Shown piece by piece: positions 54,499-62,771 of a stretch of 64,000 nt of DNA; the stretch's first letter is position 1, and every line of letters starts with the position of its first letter. The position numbers were made by a program, and so were the translations under genes. Source of the stretch: Pedobacter sp. Hv1 (lineage in GTDB: Bacteria > Bacteroidota > Bacteroidia > Sphingobacteriales > Sphingobacteriaceae); contig NZ_LLWP01000004.1 in NCBI RefSeq assembly GCF_001412215.1, positions 744,001 through 808,000 on the forward strand. The letters are read 5' to 3'. Below the pieces are notes generated by a model. The model did not search any database. It had not been told where the DNA came from and saw nothing but the letters and a program-made list of their open reading frames with translations.

Positions 54499-55071
54499 CT
54501 AATCATTCTCATTCCAGCGGTAGCTGTCTTGTTCTAAGCCTGCTAGGTCTATTGCTCTGTTGACTACGGTTTGGGCTACTTCTTCGATGGTTTTGGGTAA
54601 ACTGTAAAATGATGGGTTGGCTGGGCAAATGATTCCTCCGGCTTCTGCAACGGTTTTAAGGTTATTGATATGGATCAGGCTAAATGGGGTATCTCGTACT
54701 ACGGCAATTAATTTTCTTCGTTCTTTTAAAATGACATCGGCTGCCCGAGAAATGAGGTCGTTAGAAATGCCATGGGCGATACGGCCTAAAGTTCCCATTG
54801 AGCAAGGAATGATGATCATGGTATCAAACTTGGCCGAACCTGAGGCGAAAGGGGCATTGAAATCCATTTTATGGTAAAAGGTAAATGGATAATTGTCATA
54901 TTCTTCGTTGCCCAACTCATATCGCCATACTTCTTTGGCATTATCAGACATCACTACTCCTACTTTCTCAATCTGATCGGAGAGTTTTACTAAATTATCT
55001 AATAAGAGTTTGGCGTAAATAGAACCACTGGCTCCGGTAATTGCAACGATGATTTTTTTCTTGTTTCCCAT
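54499..55071 (-). CDS. ubiX: Flavin prenyltransferase UbiX
   Basis: 190 residues from ATG 55069-55071 (MGNKKKIIVAITGASGS). The flavoprotein fold with GASGSIYAKLLLDNL, the FMN-binding IIIPCSMGTLGRIAHG, and ERRKLIAVVRDTPFSLIH is diagnostic. It prenylates FMN to make the cofactor for UbiD-family decarboxylases such as the one at 25.4 kb. A terminator-like hairpin lies between its likely promoter and the ATG. Confidence 0.95.
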   Translation of the reverse strand: MGNKKKIIVAITGASGSIYAKLLLDNLVKLSDQIEKVGVVMSDNAKEVWRYELGNEEYDNYPFTFYHKMDFNAPFASGSAKFDTMIIIPCSMGTLGRIAHGISNDLISRAADVILKERRKLIAVVRDTPFSLIHINNLKTVAEAGGIICPANPSFYSLPKTIEEVAQTVVNRAIDLAGLEQDSYRWNEND

Positions 55072-55107
55072 GATATGGTACAAAGATACGAAGCTTAAAA
55101 CAAAAAA

Positions 55108-55131
55108 GGGCCAGAAACAAGTTTCTGACCC
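55108..55131 (-). terminator. Terminator-like hairpin in the ubiX leader
   Basis: On the minus strand GGGTCAGAAAC / GTTTCTGGCCC with one mismatch and a TT loop, followed by T6. It could end the upstream aldehyde dehydrogenase transcript (155 bases after its stop), a short RNA, or attenuate ubiX. Confidence 0.7.
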
Positions 55132-55172
55132 TACATCTACCTATGAAAAACATACCCCCGAAAGGGTAAGCT

Positions 55173-55180
55173 CAAATGTA
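55173..55180 (-). promoter_or_regulatory. Putative -7 box (TACATTTG) upstream of ubiX
   Basis: Exact TAnnTTTG match 42 bases before the hairpin and 102 before the ATG. Confidence 0.35.
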
Positions 55181-55285
55181 ACTAAAATTGTAAAAAAAAG
55201 AAAGTTTAAACACTCTTTTTTTTTATATAGTGTAAATGTGACACAACGAAAATCAAAATGTGGCTTAAAATGCACTTCAGACGAT

Positions 55286-56914
55286 TTAAAATAAATATTT
55301 GGTACTTAAAAAATTTGAACTATTGCTATCAATAATCTCATTTAGTAAGTGTTTGTTGTTTTCATTGAGTTTTGTAGCCACCAAAGAGCGGATCGAAAAT
55401 GAACGTAAAGCATCAACTACAGATAAAGTTCCTTCGGCACTGTCTTTTCTTCCGGTAAATGGAAACACATCTGGTCCTCTTTGACATTGACAATTGATGT
55501 TTACACGACTAACCTGATTGACCAAAGGATCGATCAAAGCTGCTACTTCTTGATCGTCGTTACTAAAGATACTTACCTGTTGGCCGTGCGTAGATTCGAT
55601 CAGATATTCAATCGTTTCTTCTAAATTATCAAATGGTACCACTGGCACCACCGGACCAAATTGCTCTTCGGTGTATAACTTCATTTCGGCATTTACAGGA
55701 TAAACAATTGCTGGAAACACAAAGGATTCGTTAGTAGCTCCTCCATTTTCGTTAATGATTTTAGCACCTTTTGCCACAGCATCGTCTAAACACTCTTTTA
55801 AATAAGCAGGTTTATGCTGTTCTGGAAGCGGAGTTAAGGAAACGCCATCTACCCAAGGCATTCCAAATTTCAGTTTAGCTACTGCTTCATCCAGCTGTTT
55901 CAAAAATTCGTCAGCTAAACTACGGTGTACAAAAATAATCTTTAAAGCCGTGCATCGTTGTCCGTTAAAAGAAAGCGAACCTAAAACAGTTTCTTGTACC
56001 GCCAATTTCAAATCGGCATGTGCCGTAATAATGGCTGCATTTTTAGCATCTAATCCTAAAATAGCACGTAAACGGTTTACTTTAGGGTGCATCTTTTTCA
56101 ATTCGTTGGCCACTTTGCTAGAACCGATTAAAGTGAGCACATTGATTTTGCCCGACTCCATTAAACCTGGAATGATCTTATTGCCACGGCCATAAATGGT
56201 ATTGACTACTCCTTTTGGAAAACAGTTTTTAAAGGCCTGCAACAAAGGATAGAACAATAAAGTACCATGTTTTGGTGGTTTAAATAATATGGTATTGCCC
56301 ATAATCAGGGCTGGGATTAAGGTGGTAAAAGTTTCATTTAATGGATAATTGAAGGGACCCATGCACAAAACTACCCCTAATGGCGAACGACGGATTTGTG
56401 CTACAATGCCCTGCTCTATGGTAAAACCTGAAGATTGTCTATCCAGATCTTTCAGTGCATCGATAGTGGCTTGAATATATTCGATGGTGCGGTCAAACTC
56501 TTTGGTCGAATCGGCAAATGTTTTACCAATTTCCCACATAATGAGCTTCACCACTTCCTCTTTTTTCTCTATAATTTCTCTGGTAAACTTCTCTACACTT
56601 TCAATTCTTTGAGCCACACTCATGGTTGGCCATTCTCCCCTCCCATTGTCATAAGCCTTAACGGCAGCATCTAAAGCAGCATTTGCTTCTTCTTTATCGC
56701 ACAGCGGATAAGTACCAATTACCTTACGTGCTAAACCATTGGCAGTTTGGATACAGATTGGTGATAAAACCGTATGCACATCTCCACTCCAGGCCAACAT
56801 CTCGCCATTGGATAGATATTCTCTTTGATTAACCTCTGCTGCCAATTTAAAAGCGGCAGGAATCTGCTCTTCGCTAGGGAAAAGCCCATTTAATTGTTCT
56901 TGAAAGCTCATCAT
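55286..56914 (-). CDS. gapN: Aldehyde dehydrogenase, NADP-dependent glyceraldehyde-3-phosphate dehydrogenase-like
   Basis: 542 residues; ATG at 56912-56914, an alternative one codon later. ALDH fold with NAD(P)-binding LCMGPFNYPLNE, the catalytic cysteine in FNGQRCTALK, and TEEQFGPVVPVVPF near the end, as in non-phosphorylating GAPDHs. The usual Glu of LELGGK is not evident: the site reads RAILGLDAKNAA. Last gene of the uronate operon, abutting the transporter, which fits a role in oxidising glyceraldehyde-3-phosphate to 3-phosphoglycerate with formation of NADPH. Confidence 0.82.
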   Translation of the reverse strand: MMSFQEQLNGLFPSEEQIPAAFKLAAEVNQREYLSNGEMLAWSGDVHTVLSPICIQTANGLARKVIGTYPLCDKEEANAALDAAVKAYDNGRGEWPTMSVAQRIESVEKFTREIIEKKEEVVKLIMWEIGKTFADSTKEFDRTIEYIQATIDALKDLDRQSSGFTIEQGIVAQIRRSPLGVVLCMGPFNYPLNETFTTLIPALIMGNTILFKPPKHGTLLFYPLLQAFKNCFPKGVVNTIYGRGNKIIPGLMESGKINVLTLIGSSKVANELKKMHPKVNRLRAILGLDAKNAAIITAHADLKLAVQETVLGSLSFNGQRCTALKIIFVHRSLADEFLKQLDEAVAKLKFGMPWVDGVSLTPLPEQHKPAYLKECLDDAVAKGAKIINENGGATNESFVFPAIVYPVNAEMKLYTEEQFGPVVPVVPFDNLEETIEYLIESTHGQQVSIFSNDDQEVAALIDPLVNQVSRVNINCQCQRGPDVFPFTGRKDSAEGTLSVVDALRSFSIRSLVATKLNENNKHLLNEIIDSNSSNFLSTKYLF

Positions 56915-58489
56915 TTATAGGTCGGTAATCTTTTTATATTTAGGAACCAATAACTTCATTACAGCCCATGCGATTAAATAGGCAACCGCACAAAATGCAA
57001 ACATAATGGTGTAAGCAACTGTCATATTCGATTGCACCAAAGGCTTTTGAACTTCTAAAAGCTGGGTAAATAGATTTGCATCAATGGCTTTCAGTTTATC
57101 TGCCACTTCTACTGGTAATTTACTTAAGGCCATTACATTTAGGTTTACTTTATCGCCATATTTACTGGCCAAATCCATTGAAGTGATTTGACTAATGAAA
57201 CTACTATTGCCCAATTCATTAAATTTGGTAAACGATTCTGCAATGCCTTTATGTGCATAGCTATCGAAAATCCAGCCCCCAATTTTGGTTACCAAAACAC
57301 CACCCATACCACCAGCCATACCACCAATACCTACTACAGAACCAATGGCTCTTTTCGGGAACATATCTGATACGGTTGTAAAGATATTTGCCGACCAAGC
57401 TTGATGCGCAGAAGCACCAATGCCAATTAATACTACTGGAATCCAGAAAGAATAATGGCCTAAAGGCTGTGCCAATAAAACGATTAATGGAAAAAGGGCT
57501 ATTAAGAACATAGCTTTCATTCTGCCATCGTAAACGGCGTAACCTTTATCTGCAAAATATTTAGGCAACCAGCCTCCGCCAATGCTACCAATCATGGTCA
57601 TGCTATACAACACCGATAATGGCAACATGATATCTGAACCGGTCATGGCATATTGATCTTTCAAATAACCAGGTAACCAGAACAAGAAAAACCACCACAC
57701 ACCATCAGTCATGAATTTACCAAAAGTAAATGCCCAAGTTTGTCTGTAACTTAACAATTTAAACCACGATACCTTATCTACGTTGGCTTTATCAGCTACT
57801 TCATCTTCGTCGCTATTGATATAGGCCAACTCGCCTGCCGACAATCTTTTTTGTTTTTCTGGAGATTCGTAAAATATCAACCAAAAGAACAACCATAAAA
57901 AGCCTATTGCCCCAACAAGCTCAAATGCTCTTTCCCATCCCCAGTGGGTAGCAATCCAAGGCACAGTAATCGGCGCTAAAATTGCACCTACATTGGCTCC
58001 AGAATTAAAGATACCGGTAGCAAATGAACGTTCTTTTTTGGGATGATATTCTGCTGTAGCTTTAATGGCTGCTGGAAAATTTCCTGATTCACCTATGGCC
58101 AAAACCGCTCTAGAGAACATAAAGCCCAATATGGAAACTGGAATGGCTGCAATACCAAAAGAAGTTAAGATAGAAGCAATACCTGTACCGATGGTAATGG
58201 AATACGCATGAATAATTGCGCCGATAGACCAAACGATAATGGCAATGCCGTAGCCCCATTTTGTACCTAACTTATCTACAAACCTGCCTGCAAAAAGCAT
58301 GGCAATGGCATAGGTAAATTGAAATACGGCAGCAATATCAGCGTAATCGCTATTAGACCAGCCAAACTGCTCTTCTAGTGTGGGTTTCAGTAAACTCAGC
58401 ACCTGTCTGTCGAGGTAGTTTACCGTAGTTGCAAAAAACAGAAGGGCACAAATGGTCCATCTGTAATTGCCGATTTTAGCTTGGTTCAT
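56915..58489 (-). CDS. Hexuronate-type MFS transporter (ExuT-like)
   Basis: 524 residues. Major facilitator fold with the ACS-family start NYLDRQVLSLLKPTLEEQFGWSNSDYA and loop motif GRFVDKLGTKWGYG. Compared with the roughly 430-450 residues of ExuT, an extra hydrophilic segment of about 80 residues precedes the last helix (about residues 410-490, SMDLASKYGDKVNLNVMAL). Located in the inner membrane; imports galacturonate or glucuronate, judged by the surrounding genes. Confidence 0.88.
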   Translation of the reverse strand: MNQAKIGNYRWTICALLFFATTVNYLDRQVLSLLKPTLEEQFGWSNSDYADIAAVFQFTYAIAMLFAGRFVDKLGTKWGYGIAIIVWSIGAIIHAYSITIGTGIASILTSFGIAAIPVSILGFMFSRAVLAIGESGNFPAAIKATAEYHPKKERSFATGIFNSGANVGAILAPITVPWIATHWGWERAFELVGAIGFLWLFFWLIFYESPEKQKRLSAGELAYINSDEDEVADKANVDKVSWFKLLSYRQTWAFTFGKFMTDGVWWFFLFWLPGYLKDQYAMTGSDIMLPLSVLYSMTMIGSIGGGWLPKYFADKGYAVYDGRMKAMFLIALFPLIVLLAQPLGHYSFWIPVVLIGIGASAHQAWSANIFTTVSDMFPKRAIGSVVGIGGMAGGMGGVLVTKIGGWIFDSYAHKGIAESFTKFNELGNSSFISQITSMDLASKYGDKVNLNVMALSKLPVEVADKLKAIDANLFTQLLEVQKPLVQSNMTVAYTIMFAFCAVAYLIAWAVMKLLVPKYKKITDL

Positions 58490-58527
58490 AATTTTAAGTT
58501 TATATGTTGGTTGGTTTGTATTGGTAG

Positions 58528-59193
58528 TTAAGGTTTTACTTTATTGATAATTTCGAATGTTTTCGTGGTTAGTAAAAACAAGGTATCGTAATCTTTATTT
58601 TCTAAAATTTGTTTGCTGATTAGCTTGCTGCCCATACCAACTGCACAAACGCCTGCTTTAAACCAGGTATCGATATTGGTTTCGTCTATTTCTACGCCAC
58701 CAGTTGGCACAAATAATTGCCCTTGGAAAAGTTCTTTAATAGACGACAGGTAACTTGGTCCTAGAATATTTGCTGGGAACAATTTGATAATTCCTGCCTC
58801 ATTTTGGTGTGCCAGATTGATTTCTGTTGGGGTCATACATCCCGGAATCCACAACAGATCTGCATCATGTACCAATTTTCCTACTTCGAGATCTACCACT
58901 GGGCAAACGATAAAATCGGCACCCGCAGCTAAAAATGCTTTGGCCTCTGTAGTGTTCTTAATGGTACCAATACCCAAAAACAGGTCTTGCATCTCGGTTT
59001 TTTGCACTGCTTTAATGAATTTGAAATTTTCAAGCGCCGCTTTGCCCCTATTGGTATATTCGAAAACACGAACCCCAGCACGGTACAAGGTACGCACCAC
59101 ATCTAAACTTACTTGTGCATCGTCTGTATAAAAAAGAGGCAAAAGACCTTGGGTTTTGATCGCTGCTATAGCGGTTTCCTTATTTTTAATCAT
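58528..59193 (-). CDS. eda: KDPG/KHG aldolase
   Basis: 221 residues, a class I TIM-barrel aldolase. The Schiff-base lysine is in AGIIKLFPANILGP, with FLGIGTIKNTTEA and FIVCPVVDLEVG before it. It splits 2-keto-3-deoxy-6-phosphogluconate to pyruvate and glyceraldehyde-3-phosphate. Its start overlaps the end of the kdgK gene by eight bases. Confidence 0.93.
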   Translation of the reverse strand: MIKNKETAIAAIKTQGLLPLFYTDDAQVSLDVVRTLYRAGVRVFEYTNRGKAALENFKFIKAVQKTEMQDLFLGIGTIKNTTEAKAFLAAGADFIVCPVVDLEVGKLVHDADLLWIPGCMTPTEINLAHQNEAGIIKLFPANILGPSYLSSIKELFQGQLFVPTGGVEIDETNIDTWFKAGVCAVGMGSKLISKQILENKDYDTLFLLTTKTFEIINKVKP

Positions 59194-60202
59194 GGTCTGC
59201 TAATGTTTGTTTTATGGCTGCAACTGTTGCTGTGGTACAATCGCTTGGGATAAATAATTTATTAAATGCTGCTGCTGTAGCAAAATTCAAGGTATCTAGT
59301 AATTGGTTTTGTTGATACAGACCATAGATCAGGCCCGCCATAAAACAATCGCCACTCCCTACTTTGTCTAAAATTTGTCCTGCATTGAATTCTTTTGATA
59401 CCAATAATTCATGATCGGTATAAAGTGTGGTGTAGTATTTGATGCCTTGTTGCTGGTCGAAACGAAATGTATTTGCAACCCATTTGCATTTAGGATATTG
59501 TTCAACAATTGCAGCAGAGGTTGTTTTGGCTTGTTCGAGATAAGTCGTTTGATCATCAAGCTTTTCTATATTTTCGGCAACAGGAATGCCTAACATTTTT
59601 TCGGCTGCCCAAATATTCCCCATTACCAAATCGGCATATTGCACCAATTGCGGGATCACCTCTATGGGTTGTTTGCCATACTGCCACAACTTTGCTCTAT
59701 AATTTAGATCGATAGAAATGGTAATGCCCTTTGCGCTTGCTGCTTTAACTGCAGCTAAACAAACATCGGCAGCGGCTTGATTTAACGCTGGACAAATGGC
59801 ACTGAAATGAAACCAACTGATTCCATCTAATACTTTGTCCCAATCGATATTTTCTGGTTGCAGGCTGGCAAAGGCCGAATTTGCACGATCATAAATCACA
59901 CCTGCATTTTTCAAGTCTTTTCCTTTTGGCAAATAATATAAGCCAATGCGGTCGCCGCCATGATAGATCCTAGAAGTATCAATCTGACAGCCATCTAGGT
60001 AACCGATCAACTGTTCTGCCATGAAATTTTCTGGCAAGGCAGTAAAGTAGGCCGAAGGAATGCCCCATAATGCCAGTGCTGTTGCCACATTTAACTCGGC
60101 ACCACCTACATAAAACGGCAATTTATTTTCCTTTAGCCATGCTCCATCTCCATCTGGACAGATCCGCAATAAAAGCTCACCAAAATTTAAGACTTTACCC
60201 AT
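59186..60202 (-). CDS. kdgK: 2-Keto-3-deoxygluconate kinase-type PfkB sugar kinase
   Basis: 338 residues from ATG 60200-60202, just after the uxaC stop; the open frame continues nine codons upstream but would overlap uxaC. PfkB features: LNFGELLLRICPDG, FYVGGAELNVATALALWG, and the catalytic-base loop DKVGSGDCFMAG. It phosphorylates KDG to KDPG, feeding the aldolase encoded directly downstream. Confidence 0.92.
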   Translation of the reverse strand: MGKVLNFGELLLRICPDGDGAWLKENKLPFYVGGAELNVATALALWGIPSAYFTALPENFMAEQLIGYLDGCQIDTSRIYHGGDRIGLYYLPKGKDLKNAGVIYDRANSAFASLQPENIDWDKVLDGISWFHFSAICPALNQAAADVCLAAVKAASAKGITISIDLNYRAKLWQYGKQPIEVIPQLVQYADLVMGNIWAAEKMLGIPVAENIEKLDDQTTYLEQAKTTSAAIVEQYPKCKWVANTFRFDQQQGIKYYTTLYTDHELLVSKEFNAGQILDKVGSGDCFMAGLIYGLYQQNQLLDTLNFATAAAFNKLFIPSDCTTATVAAIKQTLADHD

Positions 60203-60203
60203 A

Positions 60204-61604
60204 TTAAAAATTGAAATAGGTTTTGGCATTGTTGTAGCAAATGTCTTGGATTACTTTTCCCAGCCATTCTTTATCATTAGGAAGTTCTCCATTTTCTACA
60301 TCCGTTCCAAATAAATCACATAAAATGCGTCTAAAATATTCGTGACGTGGAAATGAAAGGAAACTTCTAGAATCGGTTAACATCCCTACAAAGCGGCTCA
60401 ACAAGCCCATGTTAGACAAGGTGTTTAACTGTTTGATCATGCCATCTTTTTGGTCTAAAAACCACCAGGCAGAACCCCATTGTACTTTACCGGCAACGGT
60501 ACCATCGTTGTAATTACCAATCATGGTGGCCATTAGCTCATTATCTGCAGGATTGAGGTTATATAAAATCGTTTTTGCAAGGGTATTGCCAGAATCTAAT
60601 TTATTTAAAAACTTGGCCAATTGTTTGCCTTGTACAAAATCTCCAATAGAATCGAAACCAGTATCTGGACCTAAAGAAGACAATAAGCGGTTATTGTTGT
60701 TGCGTAAAGCCCCTAAATGGAATTGTTGCACCCAACCTTTTTCATGGTCCCAAAGTGCAAAATTGAACAACATTGCCGATTTGAACTTCAAGTTCTCTGC
60801 TAAAGTAAGGCTTGCATTTGCTCTGATTTTCAGGAAGATATTTTTCACTTCTTCTATGGTATAATCTTCGGCATAGATTTGTTCTAAACCATGATCAGAA
60901 ACTGAAGCGCCGTTTTTGGCAAAATAATCGTGACGAGATTTCAATGCACTCAAATAAGCATCGTAGGTTGAAATAGCGATCCCAATTAAATTAGACAGCT
61001 TATCGATGTATTGGTTTAAACCAGCGATATCATCTGCATTCATTGCTTTATCTGGTCTAAATGCTGGTAAAACCCGAAGATCGGTTCCACTGTTTTTGAT
61101 CTGCTGATGATATTCCAAATTATCTAATGGATCATCAGTAGTACACAATGTTTTCACATTCATTTTGCGCAACAGCCCCTGTACACTGTATTCCTTTGTC
61201 TGTAATTTGGCATTACATTCATCGTATATTTTTTTGGCATTGGCCCCCGATAAAACCTCGTGGATATCAAAATAACGTTGCAACTCGAGGTGGGTCCAAT
61301 GGTAAAGTGGATTTCTTAAAGTATATGGCACTGTCTCTGCCCATTTCTCAAACTTTTCAAAATCAGATGCACCACCTGTGATGTAATATTCGTCTACTCC
61401 GTTGGCACGCATGGCTCTCCATTTATAGTGATCGCCATATAACCAAACCTGAGTAATGTTCTCGAAATTTTTATCTTCAGCAATCTGCTCAGGCATCAAG
61501 TGATTATGGTAATCGATGATGGGCATCTGTTTTGCAAATTCATGATACAGCGTTTGTGCTGTTTTGGTCTGCAATAAAAAGTTTTCGTCTAAAAAGTTTT
61601 TCAC
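60204..61604 (-). CDS. uxaC: Glucuronate (uronate) isomerase
   Basis: 466 residues from GTG 61602-61604, the first position that gives the conserved N-terminus (MKNFLDENFLLQ). An amidohydrolase-fold enzyme with IIDYHNHLMPEQIAED (metal ligands), TTDDPLDNLEYH and LTDSRSFLSFPRHEYFRRILC. It converts D-glucuronate to fructuronate and D-galacturonate to tagaturonate. kdgK and eda follow in the same operon. Confidence 0.95.
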   Translation of the reverse strand: MKNFLDENFLLQTKTAQTLYHEFAKQMPIIDYHNHLMPEQIAEDKNFENITQVWLYGDHYKWRAMRANGVDEYYITGGASDFEKFEKWAETVPYTLRNPLYHWTHLELQRYFDIHEVLSGANAKKIYDECNAKLQTKEYSVQGLLRKMNVKTLCTTDDPLDNLEYHQQIKNSGTDLRVLPAFRPDKAMNADDIAGLNQYIDKLSNLIGIAISTYDAYLSALKSRHDYFAKNGASVSDHGLEQIYAEDYTIEEVKNIFLKIRANASLTLAENLKFKSAMLFNFALWDHEKGWVQQFHLGALRNNNNRLLSSLGPDTGFDSIGDFVQGKQLAKFLNKLDSGNTLAKTILYNLNPADNELMATMIGNYNDGTVAGKVQWGSAWWFLDQKDGMIKQLNTLSNMGLLSRFVGMLTDSRSFLSFPRHEYFRRILCDLFGTDVENGELPNDKEWLGKVIQDICYNNAKTYFNF

Positions 61605-61955
61605 GTATTCTTATTTTTTTATGTCTGTTATTGGGGAATAGGGAATAGTAAATTGGGAATAGATTTGATGTTGATGCAAATTGTCTACTTCCTTTCTAGT
61701 ATATGATTAGGAAATTGGGAATTGTAAATGGGCAATAGATTGGATGTTGATGCAAATTGTCTATTTCCTTTCTAGATGATTAGGAAATAGAGAATAGGAA
61801 ATGGGCAATAGACTAGATGCTGATGCAAATTGTCTATTTACTATTCTCTATTATTTTCTATTCCCTATTTTCCATTTCCTATTTCCTTCTAGCTATTCCC
61901 TACTATCTATTTCCCATTCCCTACTACCTATTCTCTATTTCCTATTCCCTACTAT
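61605..61955. repeat. 351-base gap of tandem and inverted repeats
   Basis: No gene. Three tandem copies, about 74 bases apart, of a unit around GATGTTGATGCAAATTGTCTA (61655-61699, 61730-61775, 61803-61840). These sit between GGGAATAGGGAATAG-type words on the left and CTATTCTCTATT/CTATTCCCTA-type words on the right, so the gap is also an imperfect inverted repeat. Confidence 0.88.
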
Positions 61956-62771
61956 CTAAACCCCACTAAAAATCGAAAATCCACCATCTACACAGATCAT
62001 GGCTCCGGTTACAAATTGCGAAGCATCACTCAATAGCCAAACCAAGGCACCTTTCAATTCGCCTGGATCGCCAAAACGTTTAAAAGGAGTCTGTTTAATT
62101 ACCGATTGTCCACGAGGTGTAAAACCACCATCAGGTGTAGTTAATAAATTTCTGTTCTGTTCGGTTAAAAAGAAACCAGGTGCTAGGGCATTCATCCTGA
62201 TTTGATCTCCATAGCGGTTGGCCAACTCTACAGCGAACCATTGTGTATAACAATCTACCGCAGCTTTGCCCATATTGTATCCCAATACTTTGGTTACTGC
62301 TTTTTTAGAGTTCATCGACGAAATGTTAACGATGCTTCCTTTTCCGGTTTCGGCAATTGCAGCACCGAAAACTTGGGTTGGAATTAGTGTTCCCCATAAA
62401 TTGAGATCCAACACTTTTTTCATGCCATCCATTTTCATTTCGAAAATGCTTTCTTCAGGTTGTAAAACTCCATCTGGCATATTGCCACCAGCTGCGTTTA
62501 CCAAACCATCAATTTTACCAAATGCAGCCAATATTTTTGTTCTGGCAGCAATTAGTTGTGCTTCATCCATGGCATCGGCAATTAAGGCAATAGCCCTACC
62601 CCCATTTTTGTTAATGGCATCAGCACGTTCGTTAGCGATTTCGGCATTTCTGCCCAAAATACCTACAGCCCCACCTGCTTCTACAATTGCATTGATAAAC
62701 GAGTTGCCCAAAATACCTGTGCCACCAGTTACTACAATTACTTTATCTTTTAAAGAGAATGATTGTTCCAT
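61956..62771 (-). CDS. SDR-family oxidoreductase (probable fructuronate/tagaturonate reductase or KduD-like)
   Basis: 271 residues. Rossmann-type nucleotide-binding TGGTGILG, NAAGG after strand 4, catalytic Ser in IVNISSMNS, and YNMGKAA (Tyr-Lys). C-terminal WLLSDASQFVTGAMICVDGG is typical. Two roles fit: reduction of a ketouronate to mannonate or altronate, or reduction of the KduI product to KDG. The gene overlaps kduI by one base, favouring the second, but long SDR reductases of this form also act as mannonate oxidoreductases. Confidence 0.85.
   Translation of the reverse strand: MEQSFSLKDKVIVVTGGTGILGNSFINAIVEAGGAVGILGRNAEIANERADAINKNGGRAIALIADAMDEAQLIAARTKILAAFGKIDGLVNAAGGNMPDGVLQPEESIFEMKMDGMKKVLDLNLWGTLIPTQVFGAAIAETGKGSIVNISSMNSKKAVTKVLGYNMGKAAVDCYTQWFAVELANRYGDQIRMNALAPGFFLTEQNRNLLTTPDGGFTPRGQSVIKQTPFKRFGDPGELKGALVWLLSDASQFVTGAMICVDGGFSIFSGV

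Noticed and set aside
61605-61955. CRISPR-like array of 74-base spacing
   Set aside because: The units diverge gradually, spacers are made of the same words, and no cas genes or leader are present.
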